The position numbers and the translations under genes are program-made. A DNA stretch of 64,000 bases from positions 372,001 to 436,000 of the forward strand of contig JACKNN010000001.1 in NCBI GenBank assembly GCA_024234855.1, read 5' to 3'. Below are positions 8,728 to 16,537 of the stretch, in pieces. The notes under the pieces were generated by a model. The model was not told where the DNA came from. It did no database searches and saw nothing but the letters and a program-made list of their open reading frames with translations. Every line of letters begins with the position of its first letter. Positions within the stretch are counted from its first letter, which is position 1. The DNA is from Pseudomonadales bacterium (GTDB lineage: Bacteria; Pseudomonadota; Gammaproteobacteria; Pseudomonadales; Halieaceae).

Positions 8728-9390
8728 ATGCGACAGACTTTAAACTGGCTGATGCTTGTCCAGCTGCTACTGACCGGTTGCGCCGGCCAGCAGGCAACGA
8801 TAGCGACCACACCTGGAGCAGCGACAGCCGAGCACGCCCGCGCGTCCGAACAACATGACATGGCCAACCCTTATCTGCAGGCGCGCCCGACGGTCCCGGC
8901 GGAGGTGCAGCGTCGCTTTGCCCAGGCGCAGGCCCTGATTGATCAGCAGGAGTGGCAGGCCGCGCTGGTGGAACTGCAGGCACTGGCGGAAGCCCACCCG
9001 ACGCTTTCCGGCGCGGCGCTCGACCTCGCGTTGCTGTATTGGCAGCTGGGGGATGCGGAGCAGGCCGGGCGCTGGTTTGAGCGCAGCATCGCCAACAACG
9101 CCAGCAATATCGACGCCTACAACGAATATGGCATTTTCCTGCGCGCCCAGGGCCAGTTTGCCCATGCCGAGGCCATCTACCTGCTGGCACTTGAACAATG
9201 GGAGGCGAGTGCAAATACCCATCGCAATATCGGTATTCTGTATGACCTGTACGTGGGCGAGCCGCGAAAGGCGCTGCAACACTACCAACGCTACCAGGTC
9301 CTCACCGGGGCGACAGACCCCGAAGTCGCTGGCTGGATAGCTGACCTGGAGCGCAGACAGCAATCGATTGATGAGGACTCACGATCATGA
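8728..9390 (+). CDS. TPR lipoprotein (220 aa)
   Basis: I chose the ATG at 8728, four bases after the preceding stop, over upstream in-frame starts because it gives a lipoprotein signal: MRQTLNWLMLVQLLLTGC, lipobox Leu-Thr-Gly-Cys with Cys18. The mature part has TPRs at about residues 55-200, including LDLALLYWQLGDAEQAGRWF and YNEYGIFLRAQGQFAHAEAIY, similar in layout to PilF/NlpI-type pilotins. Its TGA overlaps the next ATG (ATGA). It is the third consecutive TPR protein of the operon. A small TPR lipoprotein could act as a pilotin for the barrel or the motor, which is inference from size and topology only. Confidence 0.8.
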   Translation: MRQTLNWLMLVQLLLTGCAGQQATIATTPGAATAEHARASEQHDMANPYLQARPTVPAEVQRRFAQAQALIDQQEWQAALVELQALAEAHPTLSGAALDLALLYWQLGDAEQAGRWFERSIANNASNIDAYNEYGIFLRAQGQFAHAEAIYLLALEQWEASANTHRNIGILYDLYVGEPRKALQHYQRYQVLTGATDPEVAGWIADLERRQQSIDEDSRS

Positions 9391-9752
9391 GCGTGGGGCG
9401 AATTTTGCCGGCGGGGTCGGTACTCTCAATGTCGGTCCGTTTGATTTCGCTCCTTTTGCTGTCGTTATCGTGCGCCAACAGTTTCGCCGAGCAGGGGCAT
9501 GCTCCGGACATCACCCTGCACAGCACCGTCAGCGGCAGCGGGGAACAACCCAAAGTGATGTACATCCTGCCCTGGCAGCAGCCCTCCGATACATTTTTTG
9601 AACAGGACTCCATTGCCCGCTCGGAAGGCGACCTGTTCGAGCCACTGGACCGGGATGAATTTATTCGTGAATTGAACCACCAGGCCGCGGTCGACGAGGC
9701 CTCGGCTGGCGGCGTCAGGCAGCACCTGAAAAATCTGTCAAACACTGAGTGA
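9387..9752 (+). CDS. Small secreted protein (121 aa) upstream of the TolQ-like gene
   Basis: 121 aa; start ATG overlaps the stop of the TPR lipoprotein by 4 bp. The first 35 residues contain a hydrophobic RLISLLLLSLSC stretch and a probable cut at NSFA-EQ, so the mature protein is about 86 residues and periplasmic. It has a central KVMYILPWQQPS segment and a C-terminal acidic/amphipathic helix (LDRDEFIRELNHQAAVDEA). No known domain is recognised. Placement between the TPR lipoprotein and the TolQ-like channel, 16 bp before the latter, argues for a dedicated small subunit of the same complex. Confidence 0.7.
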   Translation: MSVGRILPAGSVLSMSVRLISLLLLSLSCANSFAEQGHAPDITLHSTVSGSGEQPKVMYILPWQQPSDTFFEQDSIARSEGDLFEPLDRDEFIRELNHQAAVDEASAGGVRQHLKNLSNTE

Positions 9753-9768
9753 TAGCAAGGAGAATACA

Positions 9769-10431
9769 ATGCAAGCCTACGAGGTGACAGTCCGGTTTTT
9801 TCAAAATGGCGGTCCATTTATGTATCCGATCGCCACGGTTCTGGTAGTCGGGATCGCTATTGCAATCGAGCGCTGGCTGGTACTGACCGCCGCACGCTTT
9901 ACCAACCGTCGCGCTTTCAACTCCGCCATGGCGCTGGTGCAGAACAAGGATTTTTCCGCAGTCATAACCGCCGGTGGTAAATCCAGCGTGCCCATGACCC
10001 GCATAGTCGCCGCCGGAATAGCACGCTTTGCCGGCAACAGGCGCCGCGACGACATCGAGTCTGCCATGGAGGAAGGCATAATGGAGGCTCTCCCGCGACT
10101 GGAGAAACGTACCCAGTACCTGGCGACCCTGGCCAATGTGGCAACACTGCTGGGCCTGCTGGGTACCATCGTCGGCTTGATTGCGGCGTTTACCGCAGTG
10201 GCGGACGCGGCAGCGACCGAGAAGGCAAGCATGCTATCCAGTTCGATTTCGGTGGCGATGAACACCACGGCCTTCGGGCTGATTTCTGCGATTCCACTGT
10301 TGCTTATGCACGCAGTGCTGCAAACCAAGACCACGGAAATTGTCGACAGCTTCGAAATGGCCAGCGTAAAAGTGCTCAATACGCTGGCGGATGTGGGCGC
10401 TCTGCCCGCCCAAACCCGGGTAAGTGACTAG
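9769..10431 (+). CDS. MotA/TolQ/ExbB-family proton channel subunit
   Basis: 220 aa, three predicted membrane helices: about 18-40, 120-142 and 158-184. Strong Shine-Dalgarno AAGGAG lies 8 bases before the ATG. TM2 carries the family GLLGTIVG motif (Thr133) and TM3 carries NTTAFGLISAIP (Thr166/Thr167). These Thr residues line the proton path in ExbB/TolQ. The TM3 Glu of E. coli ExbB (Glu176, in I-A-E-A-L) aligns with Val162 in I-S-V-A-M, a change from TonB- and Tol-type channels. The pentameric TolQ-like channel energises an envelope machine together with the two ExbD-like proteins encoded just downstream. Confidence 0.9.
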   Translation: MQAYEVTVRFFQNGGPFMYPIATVLVVGIAIAIERWLVLTAARFTNRRAFNSAMALVQNKDFSAVITAGGKSSVPMTRIVAAGIARFAGNRRRDDIESAMEEGIMEALPRLEKRTQYLATLANVATLLGLLGTIVGLIAAFTAVADAAATEKASMLSSSISVAMNTTAFGLISAIPLLLMHAVLQTKTTEIVDSFEMASVKVLNTLADVGALPAQTRVSD

Positions 10432-10440
10432 GGCCGGGTC

Positions 10441-10956
10441 ATGAAAAGACGACGTATCCACGTTTGCGAGGCGGAACTGGACATCACTGCGTTCATGAAC
10501 CTGATGATTGTGCTGGTGCCGATACTTTTGCTCGGCATGGTGTTCTCCCGCATTACGGAAATTGAAGTTACCCTGCCTCCCGGCGCCACACTGGATAAGC
10601 TTTCGGCGGAACAGCAGCAGATTGAACTGCTGATCAGGGCCGATGGCATGCGCCTTGATTATCCCGGCGGGGTGCTGCTGAAGCAGATTCCACTGACGGC
10701 CCCAGGCGCCTATGATTTCGAGTTTCTCAGCCTCGTACTGCAGGAGGTCAAGCGCCAGCTGCGGGAGAAGGGCGTGGAGAAGAAGTCCATCACGCTACTG
10801 CCCGCACCCGACATCGATTACCAGACGATCGTAACGGCCGTGGATACAGTGCGCTCTTTCAAGGCGGTCGTAGCGGCTTCGGTTGTAGACGCAGAGTTGT
10901 TTCCCGACATTTCGTTTGGTGACGCCCCCCAGCCGGAAGCGGGGGGCGCCGGATGA
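10441..10956 (+). CDS. ExbD/TolR-like protein 1, channel Asp replaced by Asn
   Basis: 171 aa: short cytoplasmic tail rich in Arg, one membrane helix (about residues 18-37), then a periplasmic domain. The family signature at the start of the helix (INIVPLLD in TolR) aligns with LDITAFMN, so the protonatable Asp is Asn20 (codon AAC at 10498-10500). The periplasmic part begins with a typical ITEIEVTLPPG strand and includes a GVEKKSITLLPAPDIDY segment similar to the ExbD fold. The gene starts 9 bp after the TolQ-like stop and overlaps the second ExbD gene by ATGA. Loss of the Asp suggests it is a non-protonated partner in a mixed dimer; that mechanism is inference. Confidence 0.87.
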   Translation: MKRRRIHVCEAELDITAFMNLMIVLVPILLLGMVFSRITEIEVTLPPGATLDKLSAEQQQIELLIRADGMRLDYPGGVLLKQIPLTAPGAYDFEFLSLVLQEVKRQLREKGVEKKSITLLPAPDIDYQTIVTAVDTVRSFKAVVAASVVDAELFPDISFGDAPQPEAGGAG

Positions 10957-11489
10957 GTTCATCTCTTCGATCACGCCGTATGGCACGCAATCACAAGCGC
11001 ATGGCGCAACATCCCAGGCTGAACCTGGTGGCCTTGATGGATATCTTCACCATTCTGGTGCTGTTCCTCATGGTCAATAGCGGCGACGTGGAAGTGCTGC
11101 AATCCGACCCGGACATCAGCCTGCCGGAATCGCTGTCCGAGCAACGGCCGGAACTGGCACTAACCATCAAGGTTTCCGCCGATGAGCTTCTTGTCGATGG
11201 GCGCAGCGTCCAGCTGATAGGGGACTCGCTGGCGCAGCCGGAGTCGTCGTTGCCGGCATTGGCTGTGGAATTGCAGGACCAGGCCCGCGGCAGGCACGAA
11301 CTATCCCAACGCGAGCTGGAACTGGGTCGCGCCGTCATTATCATGGGCGACAGGCACACCCCGTACAAGCTACTCAAGCGCATCATGACAACCTGCGCAG
11401 AACATGGCTACCGGGACATTTCCCTTGCCGTCAACAGCAAACCAACTGCACCGGATGAGCGACAGATGCAGCTATCACAGGGGGGCTAG
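10953..11489 (+). CDS. ExbD/TolR-like protein 2, channel Asp retained
   Basis: 178 aa; one membrane helix at about residues 25-44 after a basic cytoplasmic tail. The helix begins RLNLVALMDIF, with Asp30 (codon at 11040-11042) at the position of E. coli ExbD Asp25/TolR Asp23, which carries protons. The periplasmic domain has the ExbD-type pattern: ELALTIKVSADELLVDGRSV, then VIIMGDRHTPYKLLKRIM. Its start overlaps the end of the first ExbD gene, and the two probably form a heterodimer inside the TolQ-like pentamer. A TolQ gene with two TolR genes is the arrangement of the Myxococcus AglRQS gliding motor (established knowledge); equivalence here is inference. Confidence 0.9.
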   Translation: MSSSLRSRRMARNHKRMAQHPRLNLVALMDIFTILVLFLMVNSGDVEVLQSDPDISLPESLSEQRPELALTIKVSADELLVDGRSVQLIGDSLAQPESSLPALAVELQDQARGRHELSQRELELGRAVIIMGDRHTPYKLLKRIMTTCAEHGYRDISLAVNSKPTAPDERQMQLSQGG

Positions 11490-11492
11490 CAT

Positions 11493-12425
11493 ATGTCTGC
11501 AATGGCCCCGGCCCCTGAACTGCGTCTGCCGTGGGAATCCAATACCGAGGATGACCGCCGTTTTCTGCAGACGCTGCGCACTACGCTGATTATTTTCGGC
11601 GTGTTCGCGATCGCTGTGCCGCTATTGCCGGTACCCGAATCGAACAGGGAAATCGCGCCGGAGGTGCCACCGGAACTCGTAACGGTGATACTCGAGGAAA
11701 AGGACCTGCCAGAACCGGTAAAGCCGCCGCCCACGCCTGTCGAAAAAAAGCCGGAGCCACCTGAACCAGTTGAGACTGTAAAAGAGCAGCATCGCGACAA
11801 TCCCACGCCCGTCAACCGGATGGAGCAGGCTCGCAAGGTGGCTGCGGTATCGGGTGTACTGGCGTTCCAGGACGACCTGAGCGATATGCGCGACACGGTC
11901 GATTTAAACGAGCTCAACCAGACCCAACTGCGCCGCGGACAGGAGAGCGCAGCCCATACCGAGCGCGCCATGATCACCAGCGGTCTTCCGGCCACCAGTG
12001 GCGGCATCAACACCAGCGCACTCAGCCGCAATGCGGGCGGGCCCGCGCTATCGGGTCGCGAGACCACGCGGGTGCAAAGTACTGTTGCCAGCGCAGCAGG
12101 CAAGACCGGGGATAGTCAGTCGGGGAAGACCGGCGGCCGTTCGGATGAGTCGATACGCCGCGTCATGGACAACAATAAAGGCGCCATATTTGCTATCTAC
12201 AACAGAGCGTTGCGCCAGGACCCGCTGCTGCAGGGCCGGCTGTCGTTTGAAATGGTGATTGATCCAGCCGGCAGCGTTGCCCGGCTGACGCTGCTGTCCA
12301 GCGAACTCGCCGATCCGGGGCTGACCCGGAAGATCCTGGCCCGGATCAGGCTGATCGATTTTGGTGCCGAACAGGTCACCACAACCAGTGTGCACTATTC
12401 CCTGGATTTTCTGCCTTATTCCTGA
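11493..12425 (+). CDS. AgmX/TonB-like energy transducer with Pro-rich periplasmic linker
   Basis: 310 aa. Short cytoplasmic N-terminus, one membrane helix (about 29-46, TLIIFGVFAIAVPLL), then a Pro/Glu/Lys-rich linker (about 57-100) as in TonB/TolA, a low-complexity middle, and a C-terminal domain (about 215-310) of the AgmX/PglI type: an amphipathic helix with DNNKGAIFAIYNRAL, then FEMVIDPAGSVARLTLLSSEL and a terminal strand. The start follows a GGGGGG Shine-Dalgarno and lies 3 bp after the ExbD2 stop. AgmX-type proteins couple TolQ/TolR-like motors to periplasmic and outer-membrane parts. Its position as last gene of the tight block suggests it links the motor to the TPR/barrel proteins. 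Confidence 0.85.
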   Translation: MSAMAPAPELRLPWESNTEDDRRFLQTLRTTLIIFGVFAIAVPLLPVPESNREIAPEVPPELVTVILEEKDLPEPVKPPPTPVEKKPEPPEPVETVKEQHRDNPTPVNRMEQARKVAAVSGVLAFQDDLSDMRDTVDLNELNQTQLRRGQESAAHTERAMITSGLPATSGGINTSALSRNAGGPALSGRETTRVQSTVASAAGKTGDSQSGKTGGRSDESIRRVMDNNKGAIFAIYNRALRQDPLLQGRLSFEMVIDPAGSVARLTLLSSELADPGLTRKILARIRLIDFGAEQVTTTSVHYSLDFLPYS

Positions 12426-12428
12426 GAG

Positions 12429-12464
12429 CACAGGGCAATTCCAGGTGCAGGCTTTGCCCCTGTG
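12429..12464. terminator. Weak hairpin after the AgmX-like gene, possible attenuator or partial terminator
   Basis: CACAGGGCAA at 12429-12438 pairs with TTGCCCCTGTG at 12454-12464 with one bulged base. No T-tract follows, so a Rho-independent terminator is doubtful. It lies in the 173-bp gap before the next TPR gene. Confidence 0.25.
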
Positions 12465-12598
12465 GTTCAGATTGGATTTGAAAGAGGGCCTTTCCTCGCT
12501 TGAGAGCCACCTGTTACAACCCGCTGAAGTCTTTACTCTCGTAGGGCTTCGGCAGCATGATGAGGATCTACTGATGATATTCAATGCAGGTAAAGATA

Positions 12599-13174
12599 AT
12601 GAATCGTAACCCCAGGTTCTGGTATTCGCTGTTGGTATTTCAGTTCCTGTTCGGGCTTGCCGTTTTCGCCTTGACACGCGAGTACTATGCGCCTGACACG
12701 CCAGTTATCAAACCCCAGGCGACAACAGCCGGACGGCGCGCACCGGAGTGGTCAGCAAGCATTGTGGCCGCCGATGTTGCCCGGCTCGGGGCGCAAGCGC
12801 CCGTCAGTTTGCCAACGGACGACCCGGTGGAAATATCCCGGCAGGCTGAGCAGTATTTTGCTGCCAGGCAATTTGACAAAGCTGCCGCGATGTATGAACG
12901 CCTGCTGGAGTTCGGCCCGAAAAATGGCGAAATTCACAATAACCTTGGCCTTACCCTGCACTATATGGGCAAGTCGGATGAAGCCCTGCGCAGATTGAAT
13001 GAAGGTATTGCCGTGGACCCCGAGAATCAAAGAATCTGGCTGACGCTCGGTTATGTCAATAGTGAAGTCGGGAACACGGCGCAAGCCCGGGAGGCGTTGA
13101 CCAAAGCGACGCAGCTCGGCGCAGACGAGTCGATCCGGCAGTCCGCCATGACCATGCTCGAGGCCTTACCCTAG
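12599..13174 (+). CDS. Membrane-anchored TPR protein
   Basis: 191 aa from the ATG at 12599, preceded by AGGTAAAG; an upstream in-frame start would add only five residues. A single N-terminal membrane helix (WYSLLVFQFLFGLAVFAL, about 8-25) is followed by a linker and three TPR-like repeats (about 80-185), including EIHNNLGLTLHYMGKSDEAL and RIWLTLGYVNSEVGNTAQAR. It is probably anchored in the inner membrane with the TPRs in the periplasm. It comes 173 bp after the AgmX-like gene, so it may have its own promoter or be the last gene of the operon. Its TPR type fits the other proteins of the cluster, but membership of the complex is inferred. Confidence 0.72.
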   Translation: MNRNPRFWYSLLVFQFLFGLAVFALTREYYAPDTPVIKPQATTAGRRAPEWSASIVAADVARLGAQAPVSLPTDDPVEISRQAEQYFAARQFDKAAAMYERLLEFGPKNGEIHNNLGLTLHYMGKSDEALRRLNEGIAVDPENQRIWLTLGYVNSEVGNTAQAREALTKATQLGADESIRQSAMTMLEALP

Positions 13175-13250
13175 ATTATTCAGGGCCAGCAGGCTATTCC
13201 GGAGTCAGGGGAGAACACTGCGAGGTCACCGCCAGCAGCCGGCGGAGCGC

Positions 13251-14948
13251 TCAGGGTTTCTCGTTCTCCGGCTCGTCTTCCTCATCTTCCTCGCTCTCCG
13301 GGTCATCTACCTCATCTTCCTCATCCTCGGGCTCGTCTACCTCGTCATCATGCTCATCAGGCTCGTCTGCCTCGTTGTCATCGTTCTCCGGCTCATCGGC
13401 TTCGTCCTCGTTATCCGGTTTATTGACTTTCCCGTCATCATTATCGTCCCCGTCGAACTCGTCGTCATCAAAGTCGCGCTCGCCGTCCAGCGCACCTTCA
13501 AATTCGAACTCCACCTTTTCCGCGATGCCGTCGGCGGGCACTTCGTCCCTGACCTTCACCAGGGCGCCGAGCTGCAGGGCGGCATAGAACTCCTCGGGCG
13601 TGAGCGAGCGTTCATCCAGCGACCTGAATTCCGCGCCCGCGGTGCTGTAAGTAATACCCAGGAGGGTAATTCTATCGCCTGCGGTAAACGCCTCCAGCAC
13701 ACCTTGCAGCACATCGTCGTCGGGGTCGTCTCGATCAATGCGCGTTGCAACCAGTCGCTGATCCAGCCTTATCGCTTCAATATCGAGGAAATCTCCCGGG
13801 CGAATATCCGCCAGCGTCAGCCTGTCAGACCTGTCGGTGTCGTCGTCAAGCATGGTTCGGCTGTCCACCTGGACGCTGATACTACCGCCGGGCAGCTGCA
13901 GGGTGATCGTCCTGCCGGCGCTGTCGACACTGGCCACCCGGGCCTCAATCTCCACCCGGCCGCGCCGGGCCTCTATACGCCTTGCCCTTAGAATCCCGTT
14001 TTCCCAGACGCCTTCGGCTTCCACGATTACGCCATCGGCCAGCACCAGGTTAGATGGGCTCAGCGAGGCGACACGGGCATCGACAGCGACGCCGTTGACC
14101 CGCATCTGGGCCGCGCCGGCAAAGCCGGTTATGACACCCTGCACATCGACGTCCTCTTCATCGAACCGACTCTCGAGGGCACTTTCCTGTTCTACCCGTG
14201 ATGCAACGATTCTCTGGCTGACGGGATCCAGAGTTCCCTCGACCTCAACTTCGATACCCTCTGCCAGTACCCCGCCGGGCACCTCGCTCAAATCTGCACC
14301 GGAATAATCTACCGTGTAACCTCGCAACAGGAATTCGCTGCCGGCGAGGCCGGTAACTATACCCTTCAGTTCGATTTCGCTGATGCCTGCCAGGAACGTA
14401 TCTTTCTTTTCCACCCGGGTGGCACGCAACCGCCCCTGCAGGTCGGTAAAGCCGGACACTTCGATCAAATCGCCCAAGGCAAGCCCGCTGAAGTTCACAC
14501 CCTTGAAGACCGTGCCGGTCCTCTCCACGATGACCTTGTTGTCGAGCACGGTAACCAGCATGCTGTCGCCATCCGCATCGCGCACGATCGCCACCACCGG
14601 GCCCTGAACTTCATCATCAAATACAATTCGCGAAGCAGTGCCGGTTACGCCATCCTGATTGACGCTGCCGGTGACAAGTACCACCATGCCAAGCGCCAGT
14701 TCCTCCTCGGACACGTTGCGGCCATCGAGCAGTATTTCCGCACCATCGGTTTCAAACTCCACGCCGTTGACAAAGACGCTGCCGAAACCGTCGATAGTTC
14801 CGGATGATGTCAGCCCGGTGCCGCCGATACCCCCGCCACTGCCGCCTCCGGCAACCGCCACAACGCCAGCACCACCGGCGCCACCGCAACCGGCCAGGGC
14901 CATAGCGAAAAACAGCGCAGGTACAATACCCAGGAAAGTTCTCGTCAT
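13251..14948 (-). CDS. DUF5666-repeat lipoprotein with long acidic tail
   Basis: 565 aa. Lipoprotein signal ending Leu-Ala-Gly-Cys (Cys21), then a Gly-rich linker (about 22-45). From about residue 48 to 475 it is built of repeated small beta-barrel modules of DUF5666 type, each with an EGIEVEVEGTLD- or LGDLIEVSGF-like strand and a following strand containing LRATRVE, AR-x-IEAR or similar. The last 80 residues are low-complexity Asp/Glu/Pro repeats (DEPE, DEVD and similar), which could bind cations. Function is unknown; cell-surface or periplasmic location follows from the lipobox. Its start overlaps the stop of the DUF6502 gene by 4 bp, so they are co-translated. It converges on the TPR gene at 13174. 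Confidence 0.8.
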   Translation of the reverse strand: MTRTFLGIVPALFFAMALAGCGGAGGAGVVAVAGGGSGGGIGGTGLTSSGTIDGFGSVFVNGVEFETDGAEILLDGRNVSEEELALGMVVLVTGSVNQDGVTGTASRIVFDDEVQGPVVAIVRDADGDSMLVTVLDNKVIVERTGTVFKGVNFSGLALGDLIEVSGFTDLQGRLRATRVEKKDTFLAGISEIELKGIVTGLAGSEFLLRGYTVDYSGADLSEVPGGVLAEGIEVEVEGTLDPVSQRIVASRVEQESALESRFDEEDVDVQGVITGFAGAAQMRVNGVAVDARVASLSPSNLVLADGVIVEAEGVWENGILRARRIEARRGRVEIEARVASVDSAGRTITLQLPGGSISVQVDSRTMLDDDTDRSDRLTLADIRPGDFLDIEAIRLDQRLVATRIDRDDPDDDVLQGVLEAFTAGDRITLLGITYSTAGAEFRSLDERSLTPEEFYAALQLGALVKVRDEVPADGIAEKVEFEFEGALDGERDFDDDEFDGDDNDDGKVNKPDNEDEADEPENDDNEADEPDEHDDEVDEPEDEEDEVDDPESEEDEEDEPENEKP

Positions 14949-15772
14949 GATTTTTTCTCCCTGACAATATGACTGTCAGCGTAATAAATTCCCACCGCCA
15001 CATAACATGGCTCTACACCGGACGACGCGGCCGTTCTTCCTATTTCGTGTTGCGTCAGCCAGCGGTGATATTCTTCAAGCAACTGCTGGGACATCTTATT
15101 GGACAGTTGCCGGAAGGCGGGCAGGCTGTCGGGATGAACCAGCACATTGGACACTTTGCGCTGGAAATAACGATCCTCGGGACTGGCGCAGAGATTGTGC
15201 CCGATGGTTGCTATCAGCTCGGCCACATCGGTGCCGAGTATGTCTATCTTTTCCAGCGGAGTAGCCGCCGGAATATAGGCTCGCTCAAGCAGGGATATGC
15301 CATTTTCGCCTTGCGCGACGGTACCGCCGATCTCAAGCACGGATAACATCGCGGCTGCGGGAATATCGCCACTGAATTCCTTCACGAGTTGACTGAAGCT
15401 CGCGGCAGATCCCTCAAGGGGAAGTACAGCGGGCTGCCCGTCCGGGGTCTGGAACCGCGGGTCGCTTACCCACGCGCTGACCACCCGGATCGCCCGGCTG
15501 TAACGCCGGGCGGAGGCTTCATCATCGATGACATCGAGCTCCCTGAGCCGCTTGGTCTCCTTGCGGGTGAGGCCGGTAACGGCCGACACGCTGGAAACGG
15601 TCGGGCGCCTGGCGGTGGCGGCCGCCTGGGCGAACGCCTCGTCCACGTATGCCTTGCGGGCCAGTTCAGCAAACGCCCCGTAAGGCATGCCATGACGCAA
15701 CAGGACCGCAACCAGCGGCCGCATCAGCCTGAGCACCGCGGCGCTGAGCGCATTATTGAGGGACTTGCTCAT
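14945..15772 (-). CDS. DUF6502-family protein, possible HTH regulator
   Basis: 275 aa, no signal peptide, so probably cytoplasmic. The N-terminal 80 residues are helical with a segment TVSSVSAVTGLTRKETKRL that reads like a helix-turn-helix. The remainder is the DUF6502 pattern (AIRVVSAWVSDPRF, LEIGGTVAQGENGISLLERAY, DVAELIATIGHNL). It is followed by the DUF5666 lipoprotein with a 4-bp overlap; these two families commonly sit together, from general knowledge of annotations. A perfect inverted repeat lies directly upstream of the ATG at 15776-15791, so autoregulation is possible. Function otherwise unknown. Confidence 0.8.
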   Translation of the reverse strand: MSKSLNNALSAAVLRLMRPLVAVLLRHGMPYGAFAELARKAYVDEAFAQAAATARRPTVSSVSAVTGLTRKETKRLRELDVIDDEASARRYSRAIRVVSAWVSDPRFQTPDGQPAVLPLEGSAASFSQLVKEFSGDIPAAAMLSVLEIGGTVAQGENGISLLERAYIPAATPLEKIDILGTDVAELIATIGHNLCASPEDRYFQRKVSNVLVHPDSLPAFRQLSNKMSQQLLEEYHRWLTQHEIGRTAASSGVEPCYVAVGIYYADSHIVREKKS

Positions 15773-15775
15773 AAT

Positions 15776-15791
15776 TGGGAATCTATTCCCA
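15776..15791. promoter_or_regulatory. Inverted repeat at the DUF6502 gene start, possible operator
   Basis: TGGGAA-TCTA-TTCCCA is a perfect 6-bp inverted repeat that ends 4 bases upstream of the DUF6502 ATG (15772, minus strand). It overlaps the expected ribosome-binding region, so it could be a binding site for the encoded HTH-like protein or an RNA hairpin controlling translation. Confidence 0.35.
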
Positions 15792-15890
15792 TAGGGGGGC
15801 TATGTCAAAAATCATTTCCGTTGCCCGGGGTCCAGTGCCGGCACCGATCACGGCCGTTTCGAAAGACCGCGTCGGCGCGTTAACGAGGCT

Positions 15891-16490
15891 TTATTTCGCG
15901 CTGGCAAATACCAGGTGCACCGTGACGGGAACGGCGGCGCTGATGGCGTTGAGGCCCGCGACGGACTGCAGGGCGGCAACGCCCGCCGCCAGGTTGAAGT
16001 CAGCGGCATTGATGATCACCGGGCTGGGGGTAAATACCTGGATATGGCCGGCGCGCTCCCCGACTACCACCACCGGCACCGTTATCGACTTTTCAACACC
16101 GTGCAGTTCCAGCTTCAGCGCCAGTTCGGTCGTTACCGTACCACCGCCGGCCACGGCAGCAAGCATGTCCGGGGCGACGGTGGCGCTGACAGTCGCCGCG
16201 GGAAATTTGACGGTTTCAAACAGCATTTCACGCATGCGATCGTTGCGCACTTCGATCAGGGTCTCCACGCTGTCCAGGCCTATGCTCAACTGCACCGTAC
16301 CATCCTCGCCAATGTAGCCGACCAGGGAGGTGAAACTGTGGGTTTCCGCCACGCTGTCGTTCTTTATCGAGATAAAGTTCACCGCTGATTTGGTACCGTC
16401 GAGCTCCCACTGGGCCCAGGCGGCCCCGGTGGGAACCAGCAATGCGACAATGGCGAGCGCCCGGGCCAGCCTGCTACTACGAATTTTCAT
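15891..16490 (-). CDS. YceI-family periplasmic protein
   Basis: 199 aa from the ATG at 16490, chosen because GAGGGTGAAG stands just upstream; an earlier in-frame start at 16523 lacks this. Signal peptide ends near AWAQ (residue 27). The mature part matches the YceI lipocalin-like fold: it opens WELDGTKSAVNFISIKN, has a SFTSLVGYIGEDG strand turn, VETLIEVRNDRMREMLFET, and ends in strand pairs up to VTVHLVFA. YceI proteins bind polyisoprenoids in the periplasm; the ligand here is unknown. It stands alone between DUF6502 and parE. Confidence 0.85.
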   Translation of the reverse strand: MKIRSSRLARALAIVALLVPTGAAWAQWELDGTKSAVNFISIKNDSVAETHSFTSLVGYIGEDGTVQLSIGLDSVETLIEVRNDRMREMLFETVKFPAATVSATVAPDMLAAVAGGGTVTTELALKLELHGVEKSITVPVVVVGERAGHIQVFTPSPVIINAADFNLAAGVAALQSVAGLNAISAAVPVTVHLVFASAK

Positions 16491-16537
16491 GTTCTTCACC
16501 CTCGTTGGATTTACCGTGCGCAACCGACAGTCGCGTT

